Of a stretch of 64,000 bases of DNA, positions 24,849 through 32,965 are shown piece after piece. Made by a program: the position numbers and the translations under genes. This stretch comes from Miniphocaeibacter sp012841535 (GTDB lineage Bacteria > Bacillota > Clostridia > Tissierellales > Peptoniphilaceae): NCBI RefSeq assembly GCF_049274025.1, contig NZ_JBASRV010000077.1; one strand, given 5' to 3'. Position 1 is the first letter of the stretch. Each line of letters begins with the position of its first letter. Under the pieces are notes generated by a model that saw only the letters and a list, made by a program, of their open reading frames with translations, was not told where the DNA came from and ran no database searches.

Positions 24849-25240
24849 ATGGAAATATGGAAAAGACTTTATTATGAAGCAAAAAACAATATAAACCAAG
24901 GGAAGTTTCTCCTTTTGTATATGCCCATCATGTTGTTTGTGCTATTGAAGCAGGAAATGGAGAAATTTATAGGGGTTTTTGTATTGAAAGTACCTGTGGT
25001 GTAATGGACTTGTGTGCTGAAAGGGTTGCAGCTTTAAATATGTATATGAATAGTGGGCAAAGTAAAATAAATCGTTTAATAGTATTTCGAAATGAAAGAC
25101 CTAAGGACTTGGGAGGAATGCCTTGTGGTGCCTGTAGAGAATTTTTAATGCAATTAAATATTGAAAATGAAAATATGGAAATTATGGTAGATTATGACTT
25201 AAAGAAAATTATTACCTTAAAAGAATTACTTCCAAATTAG
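24849..25240 (+). pseudogene. cytidine deaminase-like gene, frameshifted
   Basis: ATG 24849 (RBS AGAAAGGAA) opens MEIWKRLYYEAK, then leaves frame. From 24890 another frame reads YKPREVSPFVYAHHVVCAIE, then FCIESTCGVMDLCAERVAA and GMPCGACREFLMQL to a stop at 25240. One extra base in the A6 run at 24881-24886 restores a single protein of about 130 residues. The Cys-Ala-Glu of LCAERVAA and the PCGAC pair are the zinc and catalytic residues of cytidine deaminase-type enzymes. The intact product would be a small nucleoside or base deaminase. Only the distal part could be translated now. It may also be an assembly error. Confidence 0.8.
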
Positions 25241-25277
25241 TGGGGAAGAGAAAGATATGGTAATTAGTTAGGAAACT

Positions 25278-25292
25278 TTATAAGAATTATAA
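25278..25292. promoter_or_regulatory. PerR/Fur-type box
   Basis: TTATAAGAATTATAA differs at one defined position from the PerR consensus TTATAATnATTATAA. It lies 64 nt upstream of the DUF4491 gene start. In DNA this AT-rich, chance occurrence is a real possibility. Confidence 0.4.
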
Positions 25293-25307
25293 GTTTTAAA
25301 TTATCAT

Positions 25308-25343
25308 TTACTATACTGGGTAAAATTATAGTAACTATTTTTT
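25308..25343 (+). terminator. AT-rich hairpin with T run
   Basis: Arms TTACTATA (25308-25315) and TATAGTAA (25327-25334) followed by TTTTTTT (25337-25343). A weak stem; it could end transcription from the deaminase remnant or act in the leader of the DUF4491 gene. Confidence 0.35.
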
Positions 25344-25355
25344 TAGGAGGTCATA

Positions 25356-25637
25356 ATGAAAGGTGTAGTAATAGGACTAGTTACTTTTTTAATTATAGGA
25401 ATATTTCATCCAATAGTTATTAAAGGTGAATACTATTTTGGAGTAAAAATTTGGCCTATTTTTGCAATTTTAGGTCTTATATTTATAGCTCTTGGTTTTT
25501 ATATTGAAGAAATCTTTTGGTCAGCAATTTTAAGCGTCTTGGGGTTTACTTGCTTATGGAGCATATTGGAATTATTTGAACAAAGGGAAAGAGTAAGAAA
25601 AGGGTGGTTTCCCAAAAATCCAAAAAAGAAGAAGTAA
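25356..25637 (+). CDS. DUF4491 family membrane protein
   Basis: A 93-residue protein with three predicted membrane segments. Its features match DUF4491 proteins: FLIIGIFHPIVIKGEYYFG near the start, FWSAILSVLGFTCLWSI, then ELFEQRERVRKGWFPKNPK at the basic end. Function is unknown. RBS TTAGGAGG is strong. A PerR-like site lies upstream and a bidirectional terminator downstream. Confidence 0.88.
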   Translation: MKGVVIGLVTFLIIGIFHPIVIKGEYYFGVKIWPIFAILGLIFIALGFYIEEIFWSAILSVLGFTCLWSILELFEQRERVRKGWFPKNPKKKK

Positions 25638-25666
25638 AACAAGAAAAGAGTATATGGGGACAATAA

Positions 25667-25704
25667 AAACCATATGAGAGTAATTTTCATATGGTTTCAT
25701 TTTG
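25667..25704. terminator. bidirectional intrinsic terminator
   Basis: Stem AAACCATATGA (25667-25677) / TCATATGGTTT (25687-25697), flanked by A-rich and T-rich sequence. It lies between the converging DUF4491 and Pr6Pr genes. Confidence 0.8.
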
Positions 25705-25731
25705 TAATATTTGAACAATCATTGGAAATAG

Positions 25732-26391
25732 TTAGTTTATTAGTTTTTTATTTTCTTTTTTATATAGAAATTTATCTAGAAAATATATAGAATAGTTAAC
25801 TAATAAAATACATAAAAGTAAGGCTAAAGCCCATTTTATAAGATGAATATAATCTAAAGTATTTACATCCATAAAAAAATAAATTGCAGAAAGATTACTA
25901 CTTTTTATTAGGCTTCCAACTGTATAGTAAATAATATATAGTAGAAAATAAACTATTGGAATACTTAAACATATTAAAGGTTCTTTTCTGGAAATATGAC
26001 CTTTATCGTCAAAAAGTAGCCAATCTATAAACATACCTAAAGGTACGACATAGTGTCCTACAATATTATGGTATAAAAAAACATTATAATTAGAATCTTG
26101 TGAAATGCTTTCAGGTAAAATAACAAAATGGTAAATAAGACCTGTAGTTAAAATTAACATAACACTTAAGGAGCGTAATTTTTGGAAATTTTCACTATAT
26201 TTGTTTCTAGATTGAAAATTAAAATAAATAGTTGCTATTGTAAGAACAAGTACAAATATATTACTTAGAATTGTAAAGGAAAAAAGTACCAATATATTGA
26301 ATTGTGAGCGTATTAAAAATCCTGAAATAATAATAAGGGAAAAAATTATCTTGTAGATTAAAGAAATTTTACTGACAGCTTTGGAATTCAT
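25732..26391 (-). CDS. Pr6Pr family membrane protein
   Basis: A 219-residue integral membrane protein with about six helices. The family-typical core HNIVGHYVVPLGMFIDWLLF (about 109-128) is followed by DDKGHISRKEPLICLSIPIVYF. Pr6Pr proteins are a widespread group of unknown function with conserved prolines and a His-rich membrane centre. It is monocistronic on the minus strand, and its terminator is shared with the convergent DUF4491 gene. The ribosome site on the minus strand is AAAGGGTG. Confidence 0.82.
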   Translation of the reverse strand: MNSKAVSKISLIYKIIFSLIIISGFLIRSQFNILVLFSFTILSNIFVLVLTIATIYFNFQSRNKYSENFQKLRSLSVMLILTTGLIYHFVILPESISQDSNYNVFLYHNIVGHYVVPLGMFIDWLLFDDKGHISRKEPLICLSIPIVYFLLYIIYYTVGSLIKSSNLSAIYFFMDVNTLDYIHLIKWALALLLCILLVNYSIYFLDKFLYKKENKKLIN

Positions 26392-26545
26392 AATATCACC
26401 CTTTAGTATTGTAAATATAATTTATATTATAAGTACTATTAAATATATTATACTTTCTATAGATGAAAAAGTAAAAATGATAAAAGTTATTAAATAAGGG
26501 GAAAACATTTTTATATAAATATGGAAAATAGTATTTAAGCATAAG

Positions 26546-26580
26546 AAAAGACACTATTTTTTAAAATCGTGTCTTTTATA
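26546..26580 (-). terminator. terminator downstream of tRNA-Leu
   Basis: Stem AAAAGACAC (26546-26554) / GTGTCTTTT (26569-26577). Read on the minus strand it lies about 70 nt beyond the tRNA-Leu 3' end and is followed by TTTTCTTA. Confidence 0.5.
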
Positions 26581-26646
26581 ATTTACTACAAATTTTTTTA
26601 AGAATTACAATTTTATTTATTATAATTCCAACATTTAGTTGTTTAA

Positions 26647-26733
26647 TGGTGCCGGAGGCGGGGGTCGAACCCGCACGATGTTGCCACCACGGGATTTTGA
26701 GTCCCGCGCGTCTGCCAATTCCGCCACTCCGGC
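26647..26733 (-). tRNA. tRNA-Leu (anticodon CAA)
   Basis: An 87-nt class II tRNA on the minus strand with acceptor GCCGGAG/CTCCGGC, a long variable arm, T-arm GGGTTCGACCC and an encoded CCA end. The anticodon loop CTCAAAA gives anticodon CAA, which reads UUG. It stands alone in the 26392-26892 gap, which otherwise holds only its terminator and promoter-like AT sequence. Confidence 0.95.
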
Positions 26734-26892
26734 AAATCAATACTTTATTATAATAGCATATACCAATATTTTTTACAATAAAAAAGTATAGGTGTGATAT
26801 AATATTTTATAAATAATGTTCAATTATATAAATAGTATATAGAAAATAATTAATTAGAAATTATAGATATGGTATAATATTTCGGAGGAATT

Positions 26893-27354
26893 ATGAGTTT
26901 AAATAAGGCAAGGGAATATGTTAAAAAATTTAATTTAGATAGTAGAATATCGGTTCATGATGAATTGATTTCAACAGTTTCAATGGCAGCTGAACAAATA
27001 GGGTGTAGAGAAGGACAAATTGCTAAGTCATTAGCCTTTAAAGTTAATGATAATGCTATAATAGTAGTTATGGCAGGAGATAAAAAAATAGACAATAGAA
27101 AGTTTAAAGATGAATTTAAAACTAAGGCTAAAATGCTTAGTCCAGAAGAAACTTTAGAAAGAATAGGCCATGAAGTAGGAGGAGTCTGTCCTTTTGGAAT
27201 TAAGGATAATGTTGAGGTGTATTTAGATAATTCATTAAAGGAATATGACATGGTTCATCCTGCATGTGGAAGTAAAAATAGTTCTATAGAATTAACAATT
27301 GAAGAATTAGAAACTTTATCTAACTATATTTCATGGGTAGATATTAGTAAATAA
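26893..27354 (+). CDS. YbaK/EbsC-type aminoacyl-tRNA deacylase
   Basis: A 153-residue single-domain protein of the YbaK/ProX editing family, which hydrolyses mischarged tRNAs such as Cys-tRNA(Pro) or Ala-tRNA(Pro). Visible family features are the conserved Lys of GQIAKSLAFKV, the nucleotide-facing GDKKIDNRKFK, the GGVCPFGIK loop and the HPACGSKNSSIELTIEEL end. Which mischarged tRNA is cleared cannot be told. RBS TTTCGGAGG. A clear terminator follows. Confidence 0.88.
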   Translation: MSLNKAREYVKKFNLDSRISVHDELISTVSMAAEQIGCREGQIAKSLAFKVNDNAIIVVMAGDKKIDNRKFKDEFKTKAKMLSPEETLERIGHEVGGVCPFGIKDNVEVYLDNSLKEYDMVHPACGSKNSSIELTIEELETLSNYISWVDISK

Positions 27355-27362
27355 TCTTAAAT

Positions 27363-27389
27363 AAAAACCTAAAAAATTTAGGTTTTTTA
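27363..27389 (+). terminator. intrinsic terminator
   Basis: Stem AAAACCTAAA (27364-27373) / TTTAGGTTTT (27377-27386), 3-nt loop, T run. Confidence 0.8.
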
Positions 27390-27441
27390 TTATGCAAAAG
27401 TAATGATAAAATTGCTTAAATATAATTTAGGAAGGTTAAAT

Positions 27442-28359
27442 GTGAAAAATAAGGAAATTAGAAATAGATATATTAAAAAGTCAGGAATAATAGGCTTATT
27501 TTTAAATTTATTATTGTTTACAACAAAATTAATTATAGGTTTAGTAATAAATTCTGTAGCTGTTGTTTCGGACGCCTTTAATAATTTAGCCGATTCAATG
27601 AGTTCAATAGTAACTTTAATTGGTAGTTTTTTATCGGCAAAGCCTGCAGATAAGGAGCATCCTTATGGACATGGAAGATCGGAATACATTTCTTCTTTAG
27701 TAGTTTCCTTTTTTATTTTGTTCACAGGAATAAGTCTTTTAAAGGAATCGGTTTTAAAAATAGTTTATCCGGAAGAAATTAAAACTAATCTACTATCGAT
27801 AATAATTTTGGTTTTTTCTATATGTGTTAAATTTTTCATGTACAGATATAATAAACATATTGGTAAGAAGATTGATTCAATAGCTCTTATTAGTGTGGCA
27901 AAAGATGCTCTAAACGATATTTTTTCAACTTCTGGAATTATTATTTCGATTTTAATATATAAATATGGGGATATTAATCTTGATGGCTTTATTGGAGTTA
28001 TAGTTTCTATAATTATATTAAAATCCGGTTATGATATTGCATTGGATTCTATAAATGTAATTTTAGGAGAAGCCCCACCTGATGAATTAGAAGATAAAAT
28101 AGAAAAAATATTATTAAGTGGGAAAAATGTTCAAGGAGTCCATAGTTTAGAATTACATGAATATGGAAAGGGTAATGTTTTTGGTTCAGTTCATTTAGAT
28201 TTTCCATGTAATTTAATTTTTAAGGAAGTACATGATGTTGCTGATGAATTGGAAAATAAGATTTTAGACCAATGTGGTGTTAGAATTGTAATTCATATGG
28301 ATCCAATAAATTGTTTAGAAAGTGATAGTAATGGAAACAGAAATACTAAAAGTCGATAA
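27442..28359 (+). CDS. cation diffusion facilitator transporter
   Basis: The start is set at GTG 27442, preceded by TAGGAAGG; an upstream in-frame ATG at 27403 follows directly after the terminator and lacks a ribosome site. The 305-residue protein has about six membrane helices. Metal-site patterns are SVAVVSDAFNNLADSMSS (Asp-Asn-Asp in helix II), HPYGHGRSEY, and the helix V ligands Ala/Asp in SVAKDALNDIFST. A cytoplasmic C-terminal domain at about 215-295 contains GVHSLELHEYGKGNVFGSVH. It exports a divalent metal (Zn, Mn, Fe or Co), not specified by sequence. It overlaps the next gene. Confidence 0.93.
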   Translation: MKNKEIRNRYIKKSGIIGLFLNLLLFTTKLIIGLVINSVAVVSDAFNNLADSMSSIVTLIGSFLSAKPADKEHPYGHGRSEYISSLVVSFFILFTGISLLKESVLKIVYPEEIKTNLLSIIILVFSICVKFFMYRYNKHIGKKIDSIALISVAKDALNDIFSTSGIIISILIYKYGDINLDGFIGVIVSIIILKSGYDIALDSINVILGEAPPDELEDKIEKILLSGKNVQGVHSLELHEYGKGNVFGSVHLDFPCNLIFKEVHDVADELENKILDQCGVRIVIHMDPINCLESDSNGNRNTKSR

Positions 28360-29368
28360 TTTAAAAAGTAATTATAAATATATAGAAAAAGCAGCGGATT
28401 TAATTAGAAAAGATGAGTTAGTAGCAATACCAACAGAAACTGTGTATGGATTAGGGGCAAATGGACTTTCAAGTGAGGCTTGTAAAAAAATCTTTGAAGT
28501 AAAGGGAAGACCTCAAGATAATCCATTAATTCTTCATATTTCTGAAATTGGGGAATTAGATAATTTAATTTTGGAATTACCAGAGGATGTAAAAATCTTA
28601 TTGGAAAACTTATGGCCAGGACCTTTAACAGTTATTTTCAATAAAAGTAAAATTGTTCCTTTAGTTGTTACAGCAGGAGGAAAAACCGTTGCTATAAGAA
28701 TGCCAAGTCATATTGTTGCAAGAAAGATAATTAAAGCTTCAAAAGTACCTGTAGCTGCTCCATCAGCAAATATTTCAGGTAGGCCATCTCCTACTACTGC
28801 AAATGATGTTTATGAGGATTTAAAGGGTAAAATACCTTTAATAATAGATGGTGGACAATCGAGTATAGGAATAGAGTCTACTGTATTAGATGTTACTGAA
28901 AAACCATATACAATACTAAGACCAGGATTTTATGATAAAGATGATTTGGAAGAATATTTAGCAGAAGTGGTGTACGATAATTCATTACTTTCTAAAGATA
29001 TTATCCCAAAGTCACCTGGCCAAAAGTATAAACACTATGCTCCAAAGGCTAGTATGGAGGTTATTATTGGGGATAATAAAGGTGTTAAAGATTATATAAA
29101 CAACTATTCTAAAAATACAAATAGGAAAATAGCTTATCTTCTATTTGAAGAGAATAGTAGTGTTTTAAAAGAACATGATATTTTTCTTAGTTTAGGAAGT
29201 AAAGATAGATTAAATGAAATGGCACATAATTTATTTAGAAATTTAAGATTAGCTGATAAATTAAAAGTAGAGCATATTATTTGTGAAGGTATAGAAGAAA
29301 AAGGTATTGGAATAGGTATTATGAACAGGCTTAAAAAGTCCTCTTCATATAATATAAGGAGAGTATAA
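28331..29368 (+). CDS. sua5: L-threonylcarbamoyladenylate synthase (Sua5 type)
   Basis: The product has 345 residues from ATG 28331; a GTG at 28322 in the same frame is possible and both overlap the previous gene. The YrdC/TsaC domain (about 10-205) contains AIPTETVYGLGANG, KGRPQDNPLILHI and APSANISGRPSPTTA; it makes threonylcarbamoyl-AMP for the t6A37 modification of ANN-reading tRNAs. A C-terminal Sua5 domain (about 225-345) has SPGQKYKHYAPKA and GIGIGIMNRLKKSS. The gene order sua5 then ywlE matches Bacillus ywlC-ywlE. Confidence 0.95.
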   Translation: METEILKVDNLKSNYKYIEKAADLIRKDELVAIPTETVYGLGANGLSSEACKKIFEVKGRPQDNPLILHISEIGELDNLILELPEDVKILLENLWPGPLTVIFNKSKIVPLVVTAGGKTVAIRMPSHIVARKIIKASKVPVAAPSANISGRPSPTTANDVYEDLKGKIPLIIDGGQSSIGIESTVLDVTEKPYTILRPGFYDKDDLEEYLAEVVYDNSLLSKDIIPKSPGQKYKHYAPKASMEVIIGDNKGVKDYINNYSKNTNRKIAYLLFEENSSVLKEHDIFLSLGSKDRLNEMAHNLFRNLRLADKLKVEHIICEGIEEKGIGIGIMNRLKKSSSYNIRRV

Positions 29369-29803
29369 TTGAATATATTATTTATTTGTACCGGAAATAC
29401 ATGTAGAAGTCCAATGGCTGAATACATCTTTAATGATATGTCAAAAAAAAGTGGCTTAACTCATATAGCAAAATCCTCCGGTATAGCAGCAAGTGGAGAT
29501 TATGCTAGTAAAAATGCAATATTGTCAATGTCTGACATAGGAATAGATATAACAGGACATATTTCTTCACAGGTTTCCAAAGAAAAAATCGATTGGGCTG
29601 ACATTGTTTTAGTTATGGGTAATAGTCATTTAGATATATTAAAACAATATTTTCCAAATGAGGAAAAAATATTTTTACTAAAAGAATTTGTAGATGATGA
29701 AAAGGGAGAAATAACAGATCCTTATGGATATGACAAATCTTTTTATGATATAACAAGAGATGAAATATATAGTTTAATAAAAAAATTATTAACAAAGCTT
29801 TAA
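29369..29803 (+). CDS. ywlE: low-molecular-weight phosphatase, YwlE-like protein arginine phosphatase
   Basis: A 144-residue LMW-PTP fold enzyme starting at TTG 29369, with AAGGAGAG upstream. The P-loop is CTGNTCRSPMAE (about 7-18), and the catalytic Asp is in DPYGYD near 118. The Thr inside the P-loop (CTGNTCR) is the residue that in Bacillus YwlE favours phospho-arginine over phospho-tyrosine. With the ywlC-like gene directly upstream this points to protein arginine phosphatase. The matching kinase McsB is not in the window. General tyrosine phosphatase activity is the alternative. Confidence 0.85.
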   Translation: MNILFICTGNTCRSPMAEYIFNDMSKKSGLTHIAKSSGIAASGDYASKNAILSMSDIGIDITGHISSQVSKEKIDWADIVLVMGNSHLDILKQYFPNEEKIFLLKEFVDDEKGEITDPYGYDKSFYDITRDEIYSLIKKLLTKL

Positions 29804-29858
29804 CATTATAAAGCATAAGTGATAATATATAGTTAGTGTTTAAAAAAGGAGGAATAGT

Positions 29859-30488
29859 ATGAATAATGTTACGATTTTTGATCATCCTGTAATTACTCAC
29901 AAATTAACATATTTAAGAGATAAAAATACAGGTTCAAAACAATTTAGGGATTTAGTTTCTGAAATAGCCATGTTAATGGCATATGAAGTTACAAGGGATT
30001 TTGAAACAAAGGAAATCGAAATAGAAACTCCCTTACAAAAAACAAAGGCAAAAGTTTTATCAGGAAAAAAGGTGGCAATAGTTCCAATATTAAGAGCTGG
30101 TTTAGGAATGGTAGATGGAATATTAAGTATTTTACCTGCAGCTAGAGTAGGTCATATTGGTTTATATCGTGATCCTGAAACTTTAGAACCGGTAGAATAC
30201 TACTGCAAACTTCCAACAGATATAGCAGATAGAACAGTATTAGTGCTTGATCCAATGTTAGCAACAGGAGGTTCTTCAGCTGCCGCTATTCAATACTTAA
30301 AAAACAGAGGTGCTAAGTCTATAAAATTAGTTAATATTATAGCAGCTCCTGAAGGAATTGAAGTAGTTCATAATGCACATCCGGACGTACCTATTTATGT
30401 AGCAGGTTTAGATGAAAGATTAAATGACCATGGATATATTTTACCAGGACTAGGAGATGCTGGTGATAGATTATTTGGAACAAAATAA
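29859..30488 (+). CDS. upp: uracil phosphoribosyltransferase
   Basis: A 209-residue enzyme that converts uracil and PRPP to UMP in pyrimidine salvage. The start is HPVITHKLTYLRDKNTGSKQ, the flexible loop is ILRAGLGMVDG, the PRPP-binding motif is VLVLDPMLATGGSSAAA, and the uracil-binding end is GYILPGLGDAGDRLFGTK. Length is exactly typical. RBS AAAGGAGGAA. It works with the UraA-like uptake protein encoded at 41.5 kb. Confidence 0.97.
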   Translation: MNNVTIFDHPVITHKLTYLRDKNTGSKQFRDLVSEIAMLMAYEVTRDFETKEIEIETPLQKTKAKVLSGKKVAIVPILRAGLGMVDGILSILPAARVGHIGLYRDPETLEPVEYYCKLPTDIADRTVLVLDPMLATGGSSAAAIQYLKNRGAKSIKLVNIIAAPEGIEVVHNAHPDVPIYVAGLDERLNDHGYILPGLGDAGDRLFGTK

Positions 30489-30555
30489 TATGAAATATAT
30501 TTGTAATTGGTATGAAAAATTAAAATTGATAATTAGTTTTTAATGTGTTAATATT

Positions 30556-30642
30556 TATTTATGGTAATGATTTATAATGGGGGGGGGATGTTTATTTTAA
30601 CATACTTCTACAAATGTTGTAATCTAGTCATTGCCATAAGTA
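30556..30642. repeat. inverted repeat flanking the V-ATPase leader
   Basis: TTATGGTAATGA (30559-30570) and TCATTGCCATAA (30628-30639) are complementary with one G-U pair, extendable to about 15 bp each. They enclose TATAAT and a G9 run. It could be a leader RNA structure, an operator or a small mobile repeat. Confidence 0.5.
30573..30587 (+). promoter_or_regulatory. -10 box followed by a G9 tract
   Basis: TATAAT (30573-30578) is immediately followed by nine consecutive G (30579-30587), striking in this AT-rich DNA, about 95 nt before the first V-ATPase gene. Homopolymers at or near a start site can cause transcript slippage or length variation. Confidence 0.45.
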
Positions 30643-30682
30643 TGTAAAATTCTGAAATCGTTATCAACAAGGGGGTGAATAT

Positions 30683-31009
30683 ATGTCATCCAATGCAATC
30701 AATAAAATTAAAGATGCTGAGATTAAAGCTGAGACTTTAGTTAATGATGCAAAGGATAAGTCGTTTGAAATTCAAGAACAGATGAAAGTTCAAGGTAAGG
30801 AAAAATACGATGAAATTGTTAAAGAAGCTGAACTTGAAAGACAAAAGATTCTTGAGCTTGCTAAGAAGAAAAGTAAAGAAATAGAAGCTCCTATATTGAA
30901 AAATGCAGAAAATGAATCTCAAAAAATTTTAAATACAAATGGTGATGATTTAAATAGTATTGCAGATTCTATTGTAGAGAGGATTGTGAAGAATTATGGC
31001 AATAGTTAA
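30683..31009 (+). CDS. ntpF: V-type ATPase peripheral-stalk subunit (G/H type)
   Basis: A 108-residue, highly charged, almost wholly helical protein (AIKMKDAEIKAE-like heptads through about 5-90), typical of the archaeal AhaH / Enterococcus NtpF stalk subunit that pairs with subunit E to hold A3B3 against rotation. It opens the operon, which follows the Enterococcus order F-I-K-E-C-G-A-B-D position by position. RBS AAGGGGGTG. It overlaps ntpI by 14 nt. Names differ between species, so the symbol follows the Enterococcus scheme. Confidence 0.85.
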   Translation: MSSNAINKIKDAEIKAETLVNDAKDKSFEIQEQMKVQGKEKYDEIVKEAELERQKILELAKKKSKEIEAPILKNAENESQKILNTNGDDLNSIADSIVERIVKNYGNS

Positions 31010-32954
31010 AATGAGTAAATTTAATTTACTTGCATTTAATTATGATAGGAGTAATCTTCTAAAAGAACTTCAAGACTTTGAATTTGTACATTTTAATAAT
31101 TTGTCTAAGTCAGATGAAGAAAAATTTGAATCACTAGAACAGGTTATAGTAGATAATGAAGTAAATGCTGTAAATGAAGAGCTTACTAAAGTAAATTGGT
31201 CAATTGATCTATTATCGAAATATAAGGAAAAAGATGGTATGCTTAAATCTTTAAAAGAAGGCGTGGCTACCTATTCCTTTGAAGAAATTAAAGAAAAAGG
31301 TAGTAAGTTTGATTTTAAACCAATTTATAAAAATCTACTAAGAGCAAGTGATATTATTGAGAACAACAAACAAGAGATACATAATAAGAAACTCAAAATA
31401 GATGAGTTGAAAGTTTGGAGTTCAATTAATATTCCTATAGCTGAACTATATGGATTCAAAAAGGTTTTTGTAACTACCGGTGTTGTTCCAAGTCGTTATA
31501 TGGAGAATTTAAGAAATGACTATAAGGATATAGACAATGCTGTAATTGAGGTTGTTAGCGAAGACAAGGGAAATGTCTATATTGTATTTATTAGCAACTT
31601 GGAAGAAAAAAGTAGGGATTTAGAAATATTAAGAAAAAATGGATTTAACAGCGTAAGAATAAATACTAGTGGCATAGTTAAAGAAGATATTTCTAAGTTA
31701 CAAAAAGATTTAGAAAATAGTAATAAAATAATATTACAACAAGAGGATATTATTAAAGATAATGTCAAATTTTTAGAAGATATTGAAGTTTACTATGAAT
31801 TTTTAACAAATGTAAGATTAAGAGAAACTTCAGTAGAAAACTTTGTTAAAACAGACAGAGTAAATGTAATAGAAGGTTATGTTCCTACAGATTTAGAAGA
31901 AGAATTTAAAACAAGAGTAAATAAAATATTAGAAGATAGGTATTATTTAGAAGTAGAAGAAGCAGATAAAGATGATCCAAATGTTCCAATTATATTAAAG
32001 AATGGAAAATTTGCAGGAGCTTTTGAATCTTTAACAGTAATGTACTCTTTACCAAAATATAATGAAATAGATCCTACACCTTTATTTGCACCATTTTATG
32101 CATTTTTTGCAGGTATGATGGTTGGCGATTTTGGATATGGTGCTTTCTTATTTATAGGTACCTTAATAGCATTGAAATTTTTCAATCTTAAAGAGGGTAT
32201 GAGAAATAATATTAAATTTTTCAATTACCTAAGTATTACAACAATGTTCTGGGGGTTAATATATGCTTCTGCATTTGGTATGTCTTTACCTTATAAAGCA
32301 TTATTAAATCCAGGTGAACAACCGATGCCAGTAATAATTGTATCTTTAATATTTGGAGGAATTCATATATTTTTCGCCTTAGGTATCAAAGCCTATATGC
32401 AAATTAGAGATAAAGATGTATTAGGAGCAATATTTGATGTTGGTTTTTGGTATATGGCATTAATTGGAATGATTATGGCCCTATTAGGATATGCTGGAGT
32501 TGTAGGTAGCTCTATAACTAAGATAGGTGCAGGATTATTAATTGCTGGCTTAATAGGTATACTATTAACAAATGGTAGGGAAGCTAAAACACCTGTTGGA
32601 AAATTTTTCCTAGGTTTAAACGAGGTTTATGGTATTACAAGTTATGTTGGAGATTTTGTATCTTATTTAAGATTAATGGCATTAGGACTTTCAGGAAGTT
32701 TTATTGCATTAGCAGTAAACCAAATAGTTGGTATGTTATTTGGAGCAGGAATAGCTGGGATATTAGCAGGTGTAGTAATTTTCCTAGTTTTCCAATTGTT
32801 CAATATATTCTTATCATACTTAAGTGCTTATGTTCACTCAGCAAGACTTATTTATGTAGAAATGTTTAATAAATTCTATGAAGGTGGAGGTAAAGCCTTT
32901 AAGGGATTAGTAGAAAAATCTAAATATTTTAATATTAAAAAAGAAAATAATTAG
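30996..32954 (+). CDS. ntpI: V-type ATPase membrane subunit I
   Basis: A 652-residue stator subunit. The soluble N-terminal half (about 1-330) is rich in coiled coil, and the C-terminal half has about seven or eight membrane helices beginning near PTPLFAPFYAFFAGMMVGDFGYG. The ion-pathway Arg lies in VSYLRLMALGLSGSFIA, and the last helix contains LSAYVHSARLIYVEMFNKFY, both hallmarks of subunit I/a. It forms the half-channels next to the c ring. The start overlaps the previous gene. Confidence 0.95.
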   Translation: MAIVKMSKFNLLAFNYDRSNLLKELQDFEFVHFNNLSKSDEEKFESLEQVIVDNEVNAVNEELTKVNWSIDLLSKYKEKDGMLKSLKEGVATYSFEEIKEKGSKFDFKPIYKNLLRASDIIENNKQEIHNKKLKIDELKVWSSINIPIAELYGFKKVFVTTGVVPSRYMENLRNDYKDIDNAVIEVVSEDKGNVYIVFISNLEEKSRDLEILRKNGFNSVRINTSGIVKEDISKLQKDLENSNKIILQQEDIIKDNVKFLEDIEVYYEFLTNVRLRETSVENFVKTDRVNVIEGYVPTDLEEEFKTRVNKILEDRYYLEVEEADKDDPNVPIILKNGKFAGAFESLTVMYSLPKYNEIDPTPLFAPFYAFFAGMMVGDFGYGAFLFIGTLIALKFFNLKEGMRNNIKFFNYLSITTMFWGLIYASAFGMSLPYKALLNPGEQPMPVIIVSLIFGGIHIFFALGIKAYMQIRDKDVLGAIFDVGFWYMALIGMIMALLGYAGVVGSSITKIGAGLLIAGLIGILLTNGREAKTPVGKFFLGLNEVYGITSYVGDFVSYLRLMALGLSGSFIALAVNQIVGMLFGAGIAGILAGVVIFLVFQLFNIFLSYLSAYVHSARLIYVEMFNKFYEGGGKAFKGLVEKSKYFNIKKENN

Positions 32955-32965
32955 GAGGAATTATA

